Shown: positions 17,650-26,359 of the stretch, one piece after another
How the letters are laid out: every line of letters begins with the position of its first letter
Position numbering within the stretch: the first letter of the stretch is position 1
DNA from: Nodularia spumigena CCY9414
GTDB lineage: Bacteria; Cyanobacteriota; Cyanobacteriia; Cyanobacteriales; Nostocaceae
DNA length: 64,000 bases
Direction: 5' to 3'
NCBI RefSeq assembly: GCF_000340565.2
Contig: NZ_CP007203.1
Coordinates: forward strand, 1,079,366 to 1,143,365
Made by a program: the position numbers and the translations under genes
Notes under the pieces: model-generated
What the model saw: only the letters and a program-made list of their open reading frames with translations
Database searches by the model: none
Told to the model about the DNA's origin: nothing

Positions 17650-18267
17650 ATGATGTCTTCCACAAGTCTCACCCCTAACTTATCTAATGTATCGAATGGA
17701 ACTAAACCCAGTGGGGAATTACCACAAAGGTTATTTACCCGCAGAGAACTAATTCCGCCTGAAAAGGATGTAATGTGGCGCATTGAACGTGGAGCAGTTC
17801 GTACCTTAACCTGGAGTGAAGAAGGAATATTTATTACCCTAGGTTATTGGGGTGCTGGTGATCTGATTGGCTATTCTTTATCAAAAGTTGAACCCTACCA
17901 TATTGAATGCGTGACAAGCGTAGAAGTAAGCATTATACCGCCTCACCTGTGGTATAAAGATATTAATGCTTTTGTGTCGCACATTCAAGATTCAGAAGAG
18001 CTTTTAAGTATTGTACATCTGAAACCGATGTCGTTACGTTTGGGGAAATTTTTGCTGTGGTTAAGTGAAAAATTTGGACGTGATGTGGAACAGGGTAAAT
18101 TAATTGACCTAAATATTACACATCAGGAAATATCCGAAGTATTAAATACAACTCGTGTTACTGTAACACGGCTTCTACAGCAGTTTGAAGAACAAGGAGC
18201 CTTATTACGCTATAAGCGGCAAATTATTCTTCTTGCGCCAAATAAATTAATCAAAAATATAGTATAA
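17650..18267 (+). CDS. Crp/Fnr-family transcription regulator
   Basis: 205 residues from the double ATG at 17650; an upstream TTG start would add 16. The N-terminal part is a cNMP-like beta-roll (VMWRIERGAVRTLTWSEEGI, LGYWGAGDLIGYSLSK). The C-terminal winged helix has the recognition segment THQEISEVLNTTRVTVTRLL, typical for this family in cyanobacteria. The residues that bind cAMP in Crp are not conserved, so the ligand is unknown. The porin gene at 18387 lies 119 bp downstream in the same direction and is a natural candidate target. It is not NtcA. Confidence 0.85.
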   Translation: MMSSTSLTPNLSNVSNGTKPSGELPQRLFTRRELIPPEKDVMWRIERGAVRTLTWSEEGIFITLGYWGAGDLIGYSLSKVEPYHIECVTSVEVSIIPPHLWYKDINAFVSHIQDSEELLSIVHLKPMSLRLGKFLLWLSEKFGRDVEQGKLIDLNITHQEISEVLNTTRVTVTRLLQQFEEQGALLRYKRQIILLAPNKLIKNIV

Positions 18268-18386
18268 AATAATGATAATTGACTTGTGTTAATCATCAAA
18301 GCTTTGCTATATTCATTACTGAAAGTTTAAGTGAATCAGGTCAGATGAAAAAGCGTGAAGTTTTTTCATGATGTCAATTATTCGGT

Positions 18387-19997
18387 GTGAGTGAGATTAA
18401 AAACATGATAAAAATACTTTGGAATGCTCTGAAGTTTAGTCCAGCCATTGTTGCGACATTGTTTGCGGCTAACAGTGCCTTAGCGGTTGAAGTCAATGAA
18501 CAAGTGACAACTATTGCTCAGTTGACCCAAGAGGCTGATAGTATCGGTCAGGTAACATCTGTTTCTCAGTTTTCGGATGTGCAACCTACAGACTGGGCGT
18601 TTCAAGCTTTGCAGTCTCTGGTTGAGCGTTATGGTTGTATCGCAGGTTATCCCAATTCTACTTACCGTGGTAACCGTGCGTTGACTCGATATGAATTTGC
18701 AGCTGGTTTGAATGCTTGTTTAGACCGAGTTAATGAATTGATTGCGACAGCAACCGCCGATGGAATTACTAGACAAGATTTAGCTACATTACAGCGCTTG
18801 CAAGAAGAATTTTCGGCTGAATTGGCTACCCTACGCGGTCGTGTAGATGCTTTAGAAGCTCGGACTGCTGAATTGGAAGCGAATCAGTTTTCTACCACCA
18901 CCAAGCTAAAGGGTGAAGCTATCTTTGCTTTGGCTGGTGCTTTTGGTGACGAAAGAGCAGGTGGTGGTGACATACAAGATAATGTTACTTTCTCTAATCG
19001 GGTTCGTTTGAGTTTACAAAGTAGCTTTAGCGGAAAAGACAAGTTGCAAGTCCGTTTGAGTTCTGCTAATATCACTCAATTGGATGGTGATGTTACAGGA
19101 ACCAGAATGACCCGTTTAGGCTTTGCTGGTGATAATGGTAACAACGTTGAAATTGATAAAGCTAACTACGCTTTCAACCTGAGTGATGCAATACGTGTCC
19201 AGATCGATGCTACTGGTTCAGAATTCTACGAAACTGGTGTAGATGTTTTCCATCCTGACTTCAAGAGCAGTGGTGGTGGTGCTATTTCTCGCTACGGACG
19301 TTTTAGCCCTATCTATCGCCAAGGTTCTGGTGGTGCAGGTTTGACAGTGCAACTTAATCCTAAAGGAGCTTTAAGTTTGAGTGCAGCTTACCTAGCACCC
19401 GGAGCTAATGATCCCAGTGATAAAAATGGAATTTTCGATGGTAGTAATACCATCTTTGGTCAGCTAGCTTTCAAGCCGAGCAAAGCTTTCAATTTAGGTT
19501 TGACCTACGCTCGCAGTTATCAAAATAGCCAGACTGGCGTAGACCTTTTTGGTAGCACAGGAAGTAGTACAGGAACTGTGAATGCTCGCAGACCCTTTGG
19601 TAATGTTGCTACCTCATCCAATAGCTATGGTGTACAAGCTACCTTCCAACCTAGCTCTAAATTAACATTAGGTGGTTGGGCTGGTTACACCACAGCAGAT
19701 TCTGAAGTTACCGATGCTGATGCAGAGATTTTTTACTGGGCTGCTAGCTTAGGTGTGAAAGACTTTGGTAGAGAAGGGAACGTACTCGGCGTTATCTTTG
19801 GTCAACCCCCGAAAGTTACTGGTGGTTCTGTAGAATCGGAACCAGACACCTCTTATCATTTAGAAGGTCTCTACAAGATGCGCCTCACTGATAATATCGC
19901 TGTCACTCCTGGTTTGTTGGTGATTTTCAACCCTGAACACAATAGCGATAACGACACCATTTATGTAGGTACTTTACGTACTACTTTCAGTTTCTAA
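18387..19997 (+). CDS. Outer-membrane porin with SLH domain (iron-uptake porin type)
   Basis: 536 residues. A signal peptide ends near NSALA (residues ~28-32). An SLH domain covers ~60-115 (FSDVQPTDWAFQALQSLVER, GNRALTRYEFAAGLNACLDR) and anchors the protein to the cell wall. A coiled-coil linker follows (LQEEFSAELATLRGRVDALE), then an OprB-like beta-barrel that ends in an aromatic residue (LRTTFSF), as outer-membrane proteins need. This is the usual cyanobacterial major porin; members have been linked to iron and inorganic ion uptake. The longest frame starts at GTG (18387); an ATG at 18405 gives a shorter, typical signal peptide. A strong terminator follows. Confidence 0.92.
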   Translation: MSEIKNMIKILWNALKFSPAIVATLFAANSALAVEVNEQVTTIAQLTQEADSIGQVTSVSQFSDVQPTDWAFQALQSLVERYGCIAGYPNSTYRGNRALTRYEFAAGLNACLDRVNELIATATADGITRQDLATLQRLQEEFSAELATLRGRVDALEARTAELEANQFSTTTKLKGEAIFALAGAFGDERAGGGDIQDNVTFSNRVRLSLQSSFSGKDKLQVRLSSANITQLDGDVTGTRMTRLGFAGDNGNNVEIDKANYAFNLSDAIRVQIDATGSEFYETGVDVFHPDFKSSGGGAISRYGRFSPIYRQGSGGAGLTVQLNPKGALSLSAAYLAPGANDPSDKNGIFDGSNTIFGQLAFKPSKAFNLGLTYARSYQNSQTGVDLFGSTGSSTGTVNARRPFGNVATSSNSYGVQATFQPSSKLTLGGWAGYTTADSEVTDADAEIFYWAASLGVKDFGREGNVLGVIFGQPPKVTGGSVESEPDTSYHLEGLYKMRLTDNIAVTPGLLVIFNPEHNSDNDTIYVGTLRTTFSF

Positions 19998-20022
19998 GAC
20001 TGGTTTTGGTGAGAAGTTAATT

Positions 20023-20049
20023 AAAAGCCCGCCTTGGTGCGGGCTTTTT
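20023..20049 (+). terminator. Strong rho-independent terminator after the porin gene
   Basis: Arms AAAAGCCCGC / GCGGGCTTTT with a 6-base loop, ending in a T run, 26 bases after the porin stop. Confidence 0.92.
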
Positions 20050-20064
20050 GTTGGCAAACGATCG

Positions 20065-20325
20065 CTATTTGGGATGATAATCTGGTTGATTCGGTATATC
20101 TACTGGTGGGCGATCGCTACTCCAAGCCCACCAAACATAACTACATTGACAATTGTAAAATTCCTGCCATTTCCGTCGCTGGTTTTCTGTGATTACAGGC
20201 GATCGCCTATTTATCCAAACTTCTAAAGCTTCACGGCTACTGGCGTGACAACTAGGACAGCAAAACTCGTAAGCGTGAACTGCCTGATTCGTCCATTTAG
20301 GGGGTATGGGAGCAAATGCGTCCAT
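20065..20325 (-). CDS. Conserved hypothetical protein with Cys pairs (86 aa)
   Basis: Contains CCPSCHASS in the first half and NCQCSYVWWAWSSDRPP later, two cysteine clusters that could bind zinc as a ribbon. It is highly aromatic near the end. Similar small proteins are common in cyanobacteria, to my memory, and have no known function. ATG start at 20323-20325. It converges on the porin gene and the two are separated by the porin terminator. Confidence 0.7.
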   Translation of the reverse strand: MDAFAPIPPKWTNQAVHAYEFCCPSCHASSREALEVWINRRSPVITENQRRKWQEFYNCQCSYVWWAWSSDRPPVDIPNQPDYHPK

Positions 20326-20468
20326 GTAATCTTAATTGGGAGTTTGTAGTGAAGCACTTAAGTAGTATTATCACAGTAATAGAATATATTTTTCAACGCA
20401 GAGTCACGCTAAGTTAGCGCAAAGGTACGCTGAGTTAAGATTTTGGATGATAATTACGAATTATTCTA

Positions 20469-21074
20469 ATGGAGCCAAGGGTTGAAGTTCGCCGTTTGTT
20501 AGATGTAATGCCGGCTTCTAGTCGCATGACGATGAAAATTGTCAGCAAGCCGGAACAGCCAAAGGTAATTTATGCTACTTTTCCCCTACCTTGGAATCGG
20601 GAGCGCCCTATATATATTAATTTTGATTTGTGGTTGCGCTTGGCTAAACCACAACGGGATTTATTACTATTACAGAAGGTTAGCTGGTTGCTGGGAGTGA
20701 AGTGGTTTAAACCTGAGATTTATCAAGGTGTGGTTCTACTGGGTTTATTGGCGGGATTAGTTGAGTCAGCAGAGGCGGATGTGGTGGGTGTGGCTGTGGC
20801 TGGGGGATTAAGTGCGATCGCTTTGGTGCGAATTTGGCGCACTAACCAATCTTCTCAATCAGAGTTAAATGCCGATTTGGCAGCCCTGCGGATAGCCCAA
20901 CGCCGGGGTTATTCGGAAACTGAAGCCGCCGAGCATTTATTATCTGCTATTGAGGCGATCGCTCACATTGAAAAACATCCTAGTTTGAATTTTAGCGAGT
21001 TAATTCGTTGCCAAAACCTACGGGCGATCGCTGGTTTATCTCCAGTAGGTGTCCCAAAAGGTGATCAAAAATGA
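20469..21074 (+). CDS. DUF3318 membrane protein
   Basis: 201 residues starting MEPRVEVRRLLDVMPASSRM, the conserved beginning of the cyanobacterial DUF3318 family. A hydrophobic double segment lies at ~98-125 (VVLLGLLAGLVESAEADVVG, VAVAGGLSAIALV). The C-terminal region is helical and polar (DLAALRIAQRRGYSETEAAE). Function is unknown. Its stop codon ends exactly where the convergent membrane-protein gene begins at 21075, with no spacer. Confidence 0.82.
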   Translation: MEPRVEVRRLLDVMPASSRMTMKIVSKPEQPKVIYATFPLPWNRERPIYINFDLWLRLAKPQRDLLLLQKVSWLLGVKWFKPEIYQGVVLLGLLAGLVESAEADVVGVAVAGGLSAIALVRIWRTNQSSQSELNADLAALRIAQRRGYSETEAAEHLLSAIEAIAHIEKHPSLNFSELIRCQNLRAIAGLSPVGVPKGDQK

Positions 21075-22787
21075 TTATTTACAGTGATAAAGTTCATATA
21101 CATAACCATTGATTGCTGGTAAACTCTTTTCTTCTAAGTCACATTTTTCCACTTCCTCGGCTATGGGAGCCTGAAAATTCACTAACCATAAATCAAAGGG
21201 TCGTGGTAACTCCTGTAAGGTATTATTTAGGGATTTAGTAGCACTGTTGGGATTTTCGCCTTGATGAGCGAGAAGAAACAAAGGAGATGGAGAGGGTGAA
21301 TTTTGCATTTTAAATTCCCTTGCTACCCCCATCATTTCGCCAATGTGTACATGAGTTATATGGGTAGTAGCAATGAGTACGGGAATTTGAGATGTTTTTT
21401 GAATAAGTTGGACAAACAGGTCAGGGCGGTAGTATTTCTGATAACCGAGATTACATACAACTGTGACAGCACTAAAAAATCCCATCAGCCAAATGAGTAT
21501 GACGGCTTTTTTGCCAGTGATTCCCCATCTGTTATTGCTACCACGCCAACAAACTGCTAGACTTGCCCCTAATAAAACCATGACGGCGGGAAAGTAGACA
21601 AAGTTGTAACGAGCGCCCCGTGTTAAATCAATGCCCAGAAAGTACGTAAAAATAAAGAATAAAGCGATCGCCCCCACAACGAAACCAGCCAATACCTGAG
21701 TCATGAAGCGATTTTCTGGTTCCTGTAACTGCACCTTGAAGCCACGAATGAGTATTGGTAATGCCCAAATGAAGAAAATCAGCATTACTATTCCAGAAGC
21801 AATGACAATTGCTAGCTGTGGTGCTTCCACTGGTAGTAAGTAAAGCATGGTGAGCCAGGCTGCAAAAGCTTGAAAAATTGGGCTAATCCAAGCCAATCCC
21901 ACTCGTGGTTGCTGAATCCATTCGGTTAATTTACTACCATAGCTATTCTGTAAAAACACAGGCAGCCAAACTAATCCTGCCACAAAAGTACCAGCAGCAA
22001 CTATATATATACGCTGCCAAATCGGGGAAAAAACAAGAGATAATTTCGCCCTAGTCGGTCTTTGATGCCAAGCTAGAAACATGATCACTAAAGCTTCTGT
22101 CAAGAGAGTAAGAGCGAAAAAATAATGAGTCGCAATACCCAAAGCATTAATTCCTACCCAGGAAAATACTAAAGAAATCGGTAATGGAGTCCGATTGTGA
22201 ATGTGACGTGTAGCAATTACCAAACAAGCAACCGAAGCAATCACCCACAAAATAGCCAAAGTGTAATGACGGGCTTCTTGTGCGAGAAAGATACCGAAGG
22301 GTGAGACTGTGATCATGGCCGCAGCTAAATGACTCACCAGTCGCGAGCGAAAAGTTAACCAGCCCAAGCCATAGATAGCAGGAATCGAAGCTGCGCCAAA
22401 AATAGCCGAGAGCGATCGCGCTCCCCATAAAGAAACTAAACCCCCTGGTGTCGGAAATAACTGCATCCACAGATGAGCGAGAAAAAAGTAAAGCGGAGGA
22501 TGGTTAGTTTCTTGACTTAGGTGTGTCCATACGTCTGAGATATTCGCAGTTGCTTGTGGTTGCAGTGGCTGTAATAAAATATCAGGTGCGATCGCTTGAT
22601 CTAAAGGAACTGGTAAAAAACTATTTCCCAAACTAAACACCAAGGTCGAAAACTCATCAGTCCAAGGAGGTTTCGCCGTCAAATTAGCTAAACGTAAGCT
22701 GATACCGATGATTAACCAAATCAGCAACAGTAAAGGATGAAACCAGCGAGTTGAAACGATAGAACGCCAATTATTATACAAATACAT
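21075..22787 (-). CDS. GT-C type membrane glycosyltransferase (family 39-like)
   Basis: 570 residues with about ten to eleven membrane helices. The first periplasmic loop carries the acidic pair D44-E45 in PPWTDEFSTLV, the catalytic/metal site of GT-C enzymes such as ArnT and protein mannosyltransferases. A later loop has ETNHPPLYFFLAHLW, also typical of this family. Such enzymes transfer a sugar from a lipid-phosphate carrier on the outer face of the plasma membrane. The upstream gene on the same strand (22928-24169) encodes a polyprenyl-phosphate sugar synthase-like protein that could make the donor. Confidence 0.85.
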   Translation of the reverse strand: MYLYNNWRSIVSTRWFHPLLLLIWLIIGISLRLANLTAKPPWTDEFSTLVFSLGNSFLPVPLDQAIAPDILLQPLQPQATANISDVWTHLSQETNHPPLYFFLAHLWMQLFPTPGGLVSLWGARSLSAIFGAASIPAIYGLGWLTFRSRLVSHLAAAMITVSPFGIFLAQEARHYTLAILWVIASVACLVIATRHIHNRTPLPISLVFSWVGINALGIATHYFFALTLLTEALVIMFLAWHQRPTRAKLSLVFSPIWQRIYIVAAGTFVAGLVWLPVFLQNSYGSKLTEWIQQPRVGLAWISPIFQAFAAWLTMLYLLPVEAPQLAIVIASGIVMLIFFIWALPILIRGFKVQLQEPENRFMTQVLAGFVVGAIALFFIFTYFLGIDLTRGARYNFVYFPAVMVLLGASLAVCWRGSNNRWGITGKKAVILIWLMGFFSAVTVVCNLGYQKYYRPDLFVQLIQKTSQIPVLIATTHITHVHIGEMMGVAREFKMQNSPSPSPLFLLAHQGENPNSATKSLNNTLQELPRPFDLWLVNFQAPIAEEVEKCDLEEKSLPAINGYVYELYHCK

Positions 22788-22927
22788 TTATTTATTGCCA
22801 AACATAATTTTTGCTGGTTGCAGCTAGAAAACGAATAACCAAGATAGACTTTAATTGCCGTACCAGCAACCAGTCAATTTGTATAGATTAGACTCACATT
22901 TGAGATTTAAGTTCAATGTGAATCCCC

Positions 22928-24169
22928 CTATTTCACGTCTGTGACACGCCAGCTAAGTTTTAAATTCAACCAGAAATTCCAAATAGTAGCAACTGCGATC
23001 GCAATCAAATTAGCAATGTATCTGTTACGAATAATTAAATTAAACACCAAATTTAACACCAAGACATTTAAAACTAATCCGCCAAGGCAAATTAAATTAA
23101 ATTTCACAAATCGTTTCAGACGTTGATGCCATTCATTCTGGTTTCTACTGGCATCAGCAAAGGTCCAAGCATCATTCCACAAAAAATTATTAAAAATAGC
23201 TATTTCACCGGCAATAATTTTACTTCGCGTTAAAGGTAAAGCCAAAGTAGTGGGGTCACTGAGTAAATAAAGTATAGTCATATCCACAAACACCCCACTG
23301 AGTCCCACCAATCCAAAGCGGAGGAATCTACCAATGGGAAAACCGATTTTTTTATTGACTCGTCCCACCACTCCCGTAGACAAGCGCAAACGGACTAAGT
23401 GGTGTAAATATTCTACATATTGCTTCCATGTCACCTTACTTTCACCTTGTTGACGCTCACAGAATACATAACCAACTTCAGCAATTTCGCCCACATTTCC
23501 TCGCCCGATGACCTCCAGAAGAATTTTGTATCCTATGGGATTAAAAGTGACACCTGCTACACAGGCGCGGCGCACTATAAAATAACCACTCATAGGATCA
23601 GAAACTCTGCCCAGTACTCCAGGTAGTAGAATTAATCCTAATACTTGAGCGCCACGGGACAAAAAACGCCTGATAATATTCCAACTACTAACGCCACCCC
23701 CATCTATATGACGGCTAGCTACTGCTAAATCTGCTCCCTGTTTAATTGCAAACAATAATTCGATTAATATTTCTGGTGGATGCTGTAAATCTCCGTCAAT
23801 CACCCCTAGAATACTACCCTTTGCCACTTGCCATCCCCGAATTACAGCTGAAGACAGCCCCCGTTCTTGTTCCCGTCGCATTACCTGCAATTGCGGATAT
23901 TCCCCCATGAGGGATTGTGCTACTTCCCAAGTGCGATCAGGGCTATCATCGTCAACTACAATTAGTTCGTATTGTCCAGGGATAGATTCATCGAGGAGTT
24001 CACTCAATATTTTGACAATCTTTTCAATATTGTCACGCTCTTGGTAAGTGGGAATCACAAGTGAAAGATAGATGGGTTCACTATTAAATCCGAAGTTGGC
24101 AGGGGGTAGTTCTGGAATTTGTAATGGGGTAATTGTTTCTGACAACAAAACATTATTTTTTTTATTCAT
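22928..24169 (-). CDS. Family 2 glycosyltransferase fused to a GtrA domain
   Basis: 413 residues. Residues ~32-270 are a DPM1-like GT2 domain: LSLVIPTYQERDNIEKIV, VVDDDSPDRTW and the acidic D125-G-D127 in VIDGDLQHPPE. Residues ~285-410 are a four-helix GtrA membrane domain (FLRFGLVGLSGVFVDMTILY). The fusion suggests synthesis of a polyprenyl-phosphate hexose followed by flipping across the membrane. The next gene downstream on this strand is a GT-C enzyme that could use that donor, so the two probably form a glycosylation unit (140-bp gap). Confidence 0.9.
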   Translation of the reverse strand: MNKKNNVLLSETITPLQIPELPPANFGFNSEPIYLSLVIPTYQERDNIEKIVKILSELLDESIPGQYELIVVDDDSPDRTWEVAQSLMGEYPQLQVMRREQERGLSSAVIRGWQVAKGSILGVIDGDLQHPPEILIELLFAIKQGADLAVASRHIDGGGVSSWNIIRRFLSRGAQVLGLILLPGVLGRVSDPMSGYFIVRRACVAGVTFNPIGYKILLEVIGRGNVGEIAEVGYVFCERQQGESKVTWKQYVEYLHHLVRLRLSTGVVGRVNKKIGFPIGRFLRFGLVGLSGVFVDMTILYLLSDPTTLALPLTRSKIIAGEIAIFNNFLWNDAWTFADASRNQNEWHQRLKRFVKFNLICLGGLVLNVLVLNLVFNLIIRNRYIANLIAIAVATIWNFWLNLKLSWRVTDVK

Positions 24170-24290
24170 ATTGGTCGGTAGAGATTATACATGAAATAGT
24201 TTTTAATTAATATTAATTTAATCAATTCTGATAGTCTGAACATTAATAATAATTTCTGCCAAAATAGTAAAAGTAACTTGGTTATGACTG

Positions 24291-25433
24291 ATGCCCTGTA
24301 CAACTGTTGATAGTATTTTGGATCATGCCCTCTTGGGGTACGATTTATCTCCCGCCGATGGAGTGGTATTGTTAAAACAAACTGACCCAGAAGCGATCGC
24401 AGCCATTCGGACTACGGCTGACAAACTCCGCTACAGTCAAGCAGGCAATACTGTAACTTACGTCATTAACCGCAATATCAACTTTACTAATATCTGTGAG
24501 CAACACTGTAGTTTTTGCGCTTTCCGCCGGGATGACGGTGAGGCTGGTGCTTACTGGTTGGATTGGGCGCAAATTCTCGAAAAATCCACAGATGCGGTAC
24601 AAAGAGGCGCAACGGAAATCTGTATGCAGGGGGGATTAAACCCACAAGCGCAAATCAACGGCAAGTCTTTAGATTATTACTTAAAGTTAGTAGAAACCAT
24701 CAAGCAGGAATTTCCCCAGATACATTTACACGCTTTTTCGCCTCAAGAAGTGGAATTTATCGCCAGAATTGACGGTATTGAATATGCTGATGTAATTGCT
24801 GCTTTGCGGGATGCTGGTGTAGGCTCAATGCCAGGAACAGCAGCTGAGGTGTTAGATGATCAAGTGCGGCGGGTACTGTGTCCAGAAAAGATTGATACAG
24901 CCACTTGGTTAGAAATTGTAGGTACAGCCCATAAATTAGGTTTACCGACTACTAGCACTATACTATCGGGGCATATTGAAACGCCAGAACAACAAATTGG
25001 GCATTTAGAAAAATTGCGATCGCTCCAAAAAACTGCCATCAATCAGGGATATCCGGCGCGCATTACCGAGTTTATTCCATTACCATTTGTCGGACAAGAA
25101 GCACCGAAATCATTACGCCGTCGTGTCGGACGTGACCAACCAGTATTAAATGATGCTCTATTACTCACAGCAGTGGCGCGGATTTATTTGGGAAATTACA
25201 TCCCCAACCATCAACCAAGTTGGGTAAAACTGGGGCTAGCTGGTGCTACGGAAGCTTTATTGTGGGGTTGCAACGATATCGGCGGCACATTAATGGAAGA
25301 ACACATTACCACAATGGCAGGAGCTTTGGGTGGTACTTGTATGGAAGTGGAAACTCTACAAAATGCGATCGCCTCTCTCGGAAGACCCCACCAACAACGC
25401 GACACTCTCTATCAAAAAGTCATTAGTCATTAG
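24291..25433 (+). CDS. cofH: CofH, coenzyme F0 synthase subunit 2
   Basis: 380 residues. The radical SAM motif is C69-x3-C73-x2-C76 in [14 protein letters not shown]. Further family segments are [26 protein letters not shown], and [13 protein letters not shown]. CofH joins tyrosine to a diaminouracil ribityl precursor; with CofG it makes the deazaflavin F0, which in cyanobacteria serves as a photolyase antenna. CofG is not in the window. The last codons (KVISH, stop) are read from the heptamer array GTCATTAGTCATTAG, so the repeat has supplied the C-terminus and the stop codon. Confidence 0.93.
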   Translation: MPCTTVDSILDHALLGYDLSPADGVVLLKQTDPEAIAAIRTTADKLRYSQAGNTVTYVINRNINFTNICEQHCSFCAFRRDDGEAGAYWLDWAQILEKSTDAVQRGATEICMQGGLNPQAQINGKSLDYYLKLVETIKQEFPQIHLHAFSPQEVEFIARIDGIEYADVIAALRDAGVGSMPGTAAEVLDDQVRRVLCPEKIDTATWLEIVGTAHKLGLPTTSTILSGHIETPEQQIGHLEKLRSLQKTAINQGYPARITEFIPLPFVGQEAPKSLRRRVGRDQPVLNDALLLTAVARIYLGNYIPNHQPSWVKLGLAGATEALLWGCNDIGGTLMEEHITTMAGALGGTCMEVETLQNAIASLGRPHQQRDTLYQKVISH

Positions 25434-25556
25434 TCATTGGTCATTGGTCATTAGTCATTGGTCATTGGTCATTAGTCATTAGTCATTGGGAAGTTACCCT
25501 CTTCTCCCCCCTGCTCCCTGCTCCCTGCTCCCCTGCCTCTTCTCCCCACTCCCCAA
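25419..25556. repeat. Composite repeat: heptamer array plus CCCTGCTCC tract
   Basis: Ten GTCATT(A/G) units (25419-25488) are followed by GGGAAGTTACCCTCTTCTCC and a tract of CCCTGCTCCCTGCTCCCTGC units ending in CCTCTTCTCCCC (to ~25556). The first three units overlap the cofH coding end. The same two-part arrangement with the same spacer is seen at 37174-38257 and, in shorter form, at 4630-4719. Confidence 0.9.
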
Positions 25557-25627
25557 CCGAAATGATCCCCAGGATACCAATCCAGGATAGGATAGACCTT
25601 GATTTACCTCTTATTCACTGAACAAAT

Positions 25628-26026
25628 ATGAAGCGCTATTGGTCGCGTCTACTGGCCTTGGTTTTGGTTGTCACCCTTGGACTCATGGGCTGTTCTGAGA
25701 GTTCAGACAGTTTGACAGGGGATTACCGTCAAGACACCTTGGCTGTAGTCAATGTTATGAAACAAGCTCTGGATTTAACAGCAGATTCACCCGACAGAGC
25801 CGCTATTCAAGCAGAAGCACGTCAAAAAATTAACGATTTTTCGGCTCGCTACCAACGGGATAACTCTGTTTCCGGTCTTAATTCCTTTACAACCATGCGA
25901 ACAGCTCTCAACTCCCTAGCTGGACACTACAGCTCTTACCCAAATCGTCCCGTACCCCAAAAGCTCAGAACTCGTCTAGAGCAAGAGTTAGCACGGGTAG
26001 AAACTGCGCTGAGGCGTGGGGCTTAA
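25628..26026 (+). CDS. psb27: Photosystem II assembly lipoprotein Psb27
   Basis: 132 residues. A lipoprotein signal ends in the lipobox LGLMGC with Cys22 as the lipidated residue. The mature four-helix bundle shows the family features YRQDTLAVVNVMKQALDL, FSARYQRDNSVSGLNSFTTM and RTALNSLAGHYSSYP. Psb27 binds CP43 on the lumen side of immature photosystem II and keeps the manganese site open until assembly or repair is complete. It stands alone and begins just after the composite repeat, so its promoter must lie in the ~70 bp between them or inside the repeat. Confidence 0.96.
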   Translation: MKRYWSRLLALVLVVTLGLMGCSESSDSLTGDYRQDTLAVVNVMKQALDLTADSPDRAAIQAEARQKINDFSARYQRDNSVSGLNSFTTMRTALNSLAGHYSSYPNRPVPQKLRTRLEQELARVETALRRGA

Positions 26027-26359
26027 CTATTGGTAATTCGATTGTTAAGGGTCAAAAGTCCAGAGTCCTCAATTTTTACTCTAGACGGTTGACTCTTGAC
26101 TACTTGTCAATTAATTGATTGCATGAAACTTAAAACACCAGAAAAGTCGAGTATAAATTACTCCCAAAATAGTTTAACTCTGCATTAGGCAGTTGTTGTA
26201 AAAAATTTATCAAAAAATCTGGCAACAGAAAGAGAATTTTGGCAGTCTTGAATATGTAAGCTGCAAAACTTTCAGTGATCAAGTAAAATTTTTTATACCT
26301 GTAGCTAAAATTTTTTTTGCATTAGGATTGATTATTGATTTGTGCTTATACTTTTAGGT
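26027..26359. other. AT-rich intergenic region
   Basis: Holds the promoter of the secreted hydrolase gene. At 26049-26102 the segments GTCAAAAGTCCAGAGTC and GACTCTTGAC partly pair, which may serve as the psb27 terminator, but the stem is imperfect. Nothing else is visible. Confidence 0.4.

Noticed and set aside
17650..18267. NtcA
   Set aside because: Only the recognition helix is similar; the sensor domain differs strongly. The same holds for the gene at 39419.
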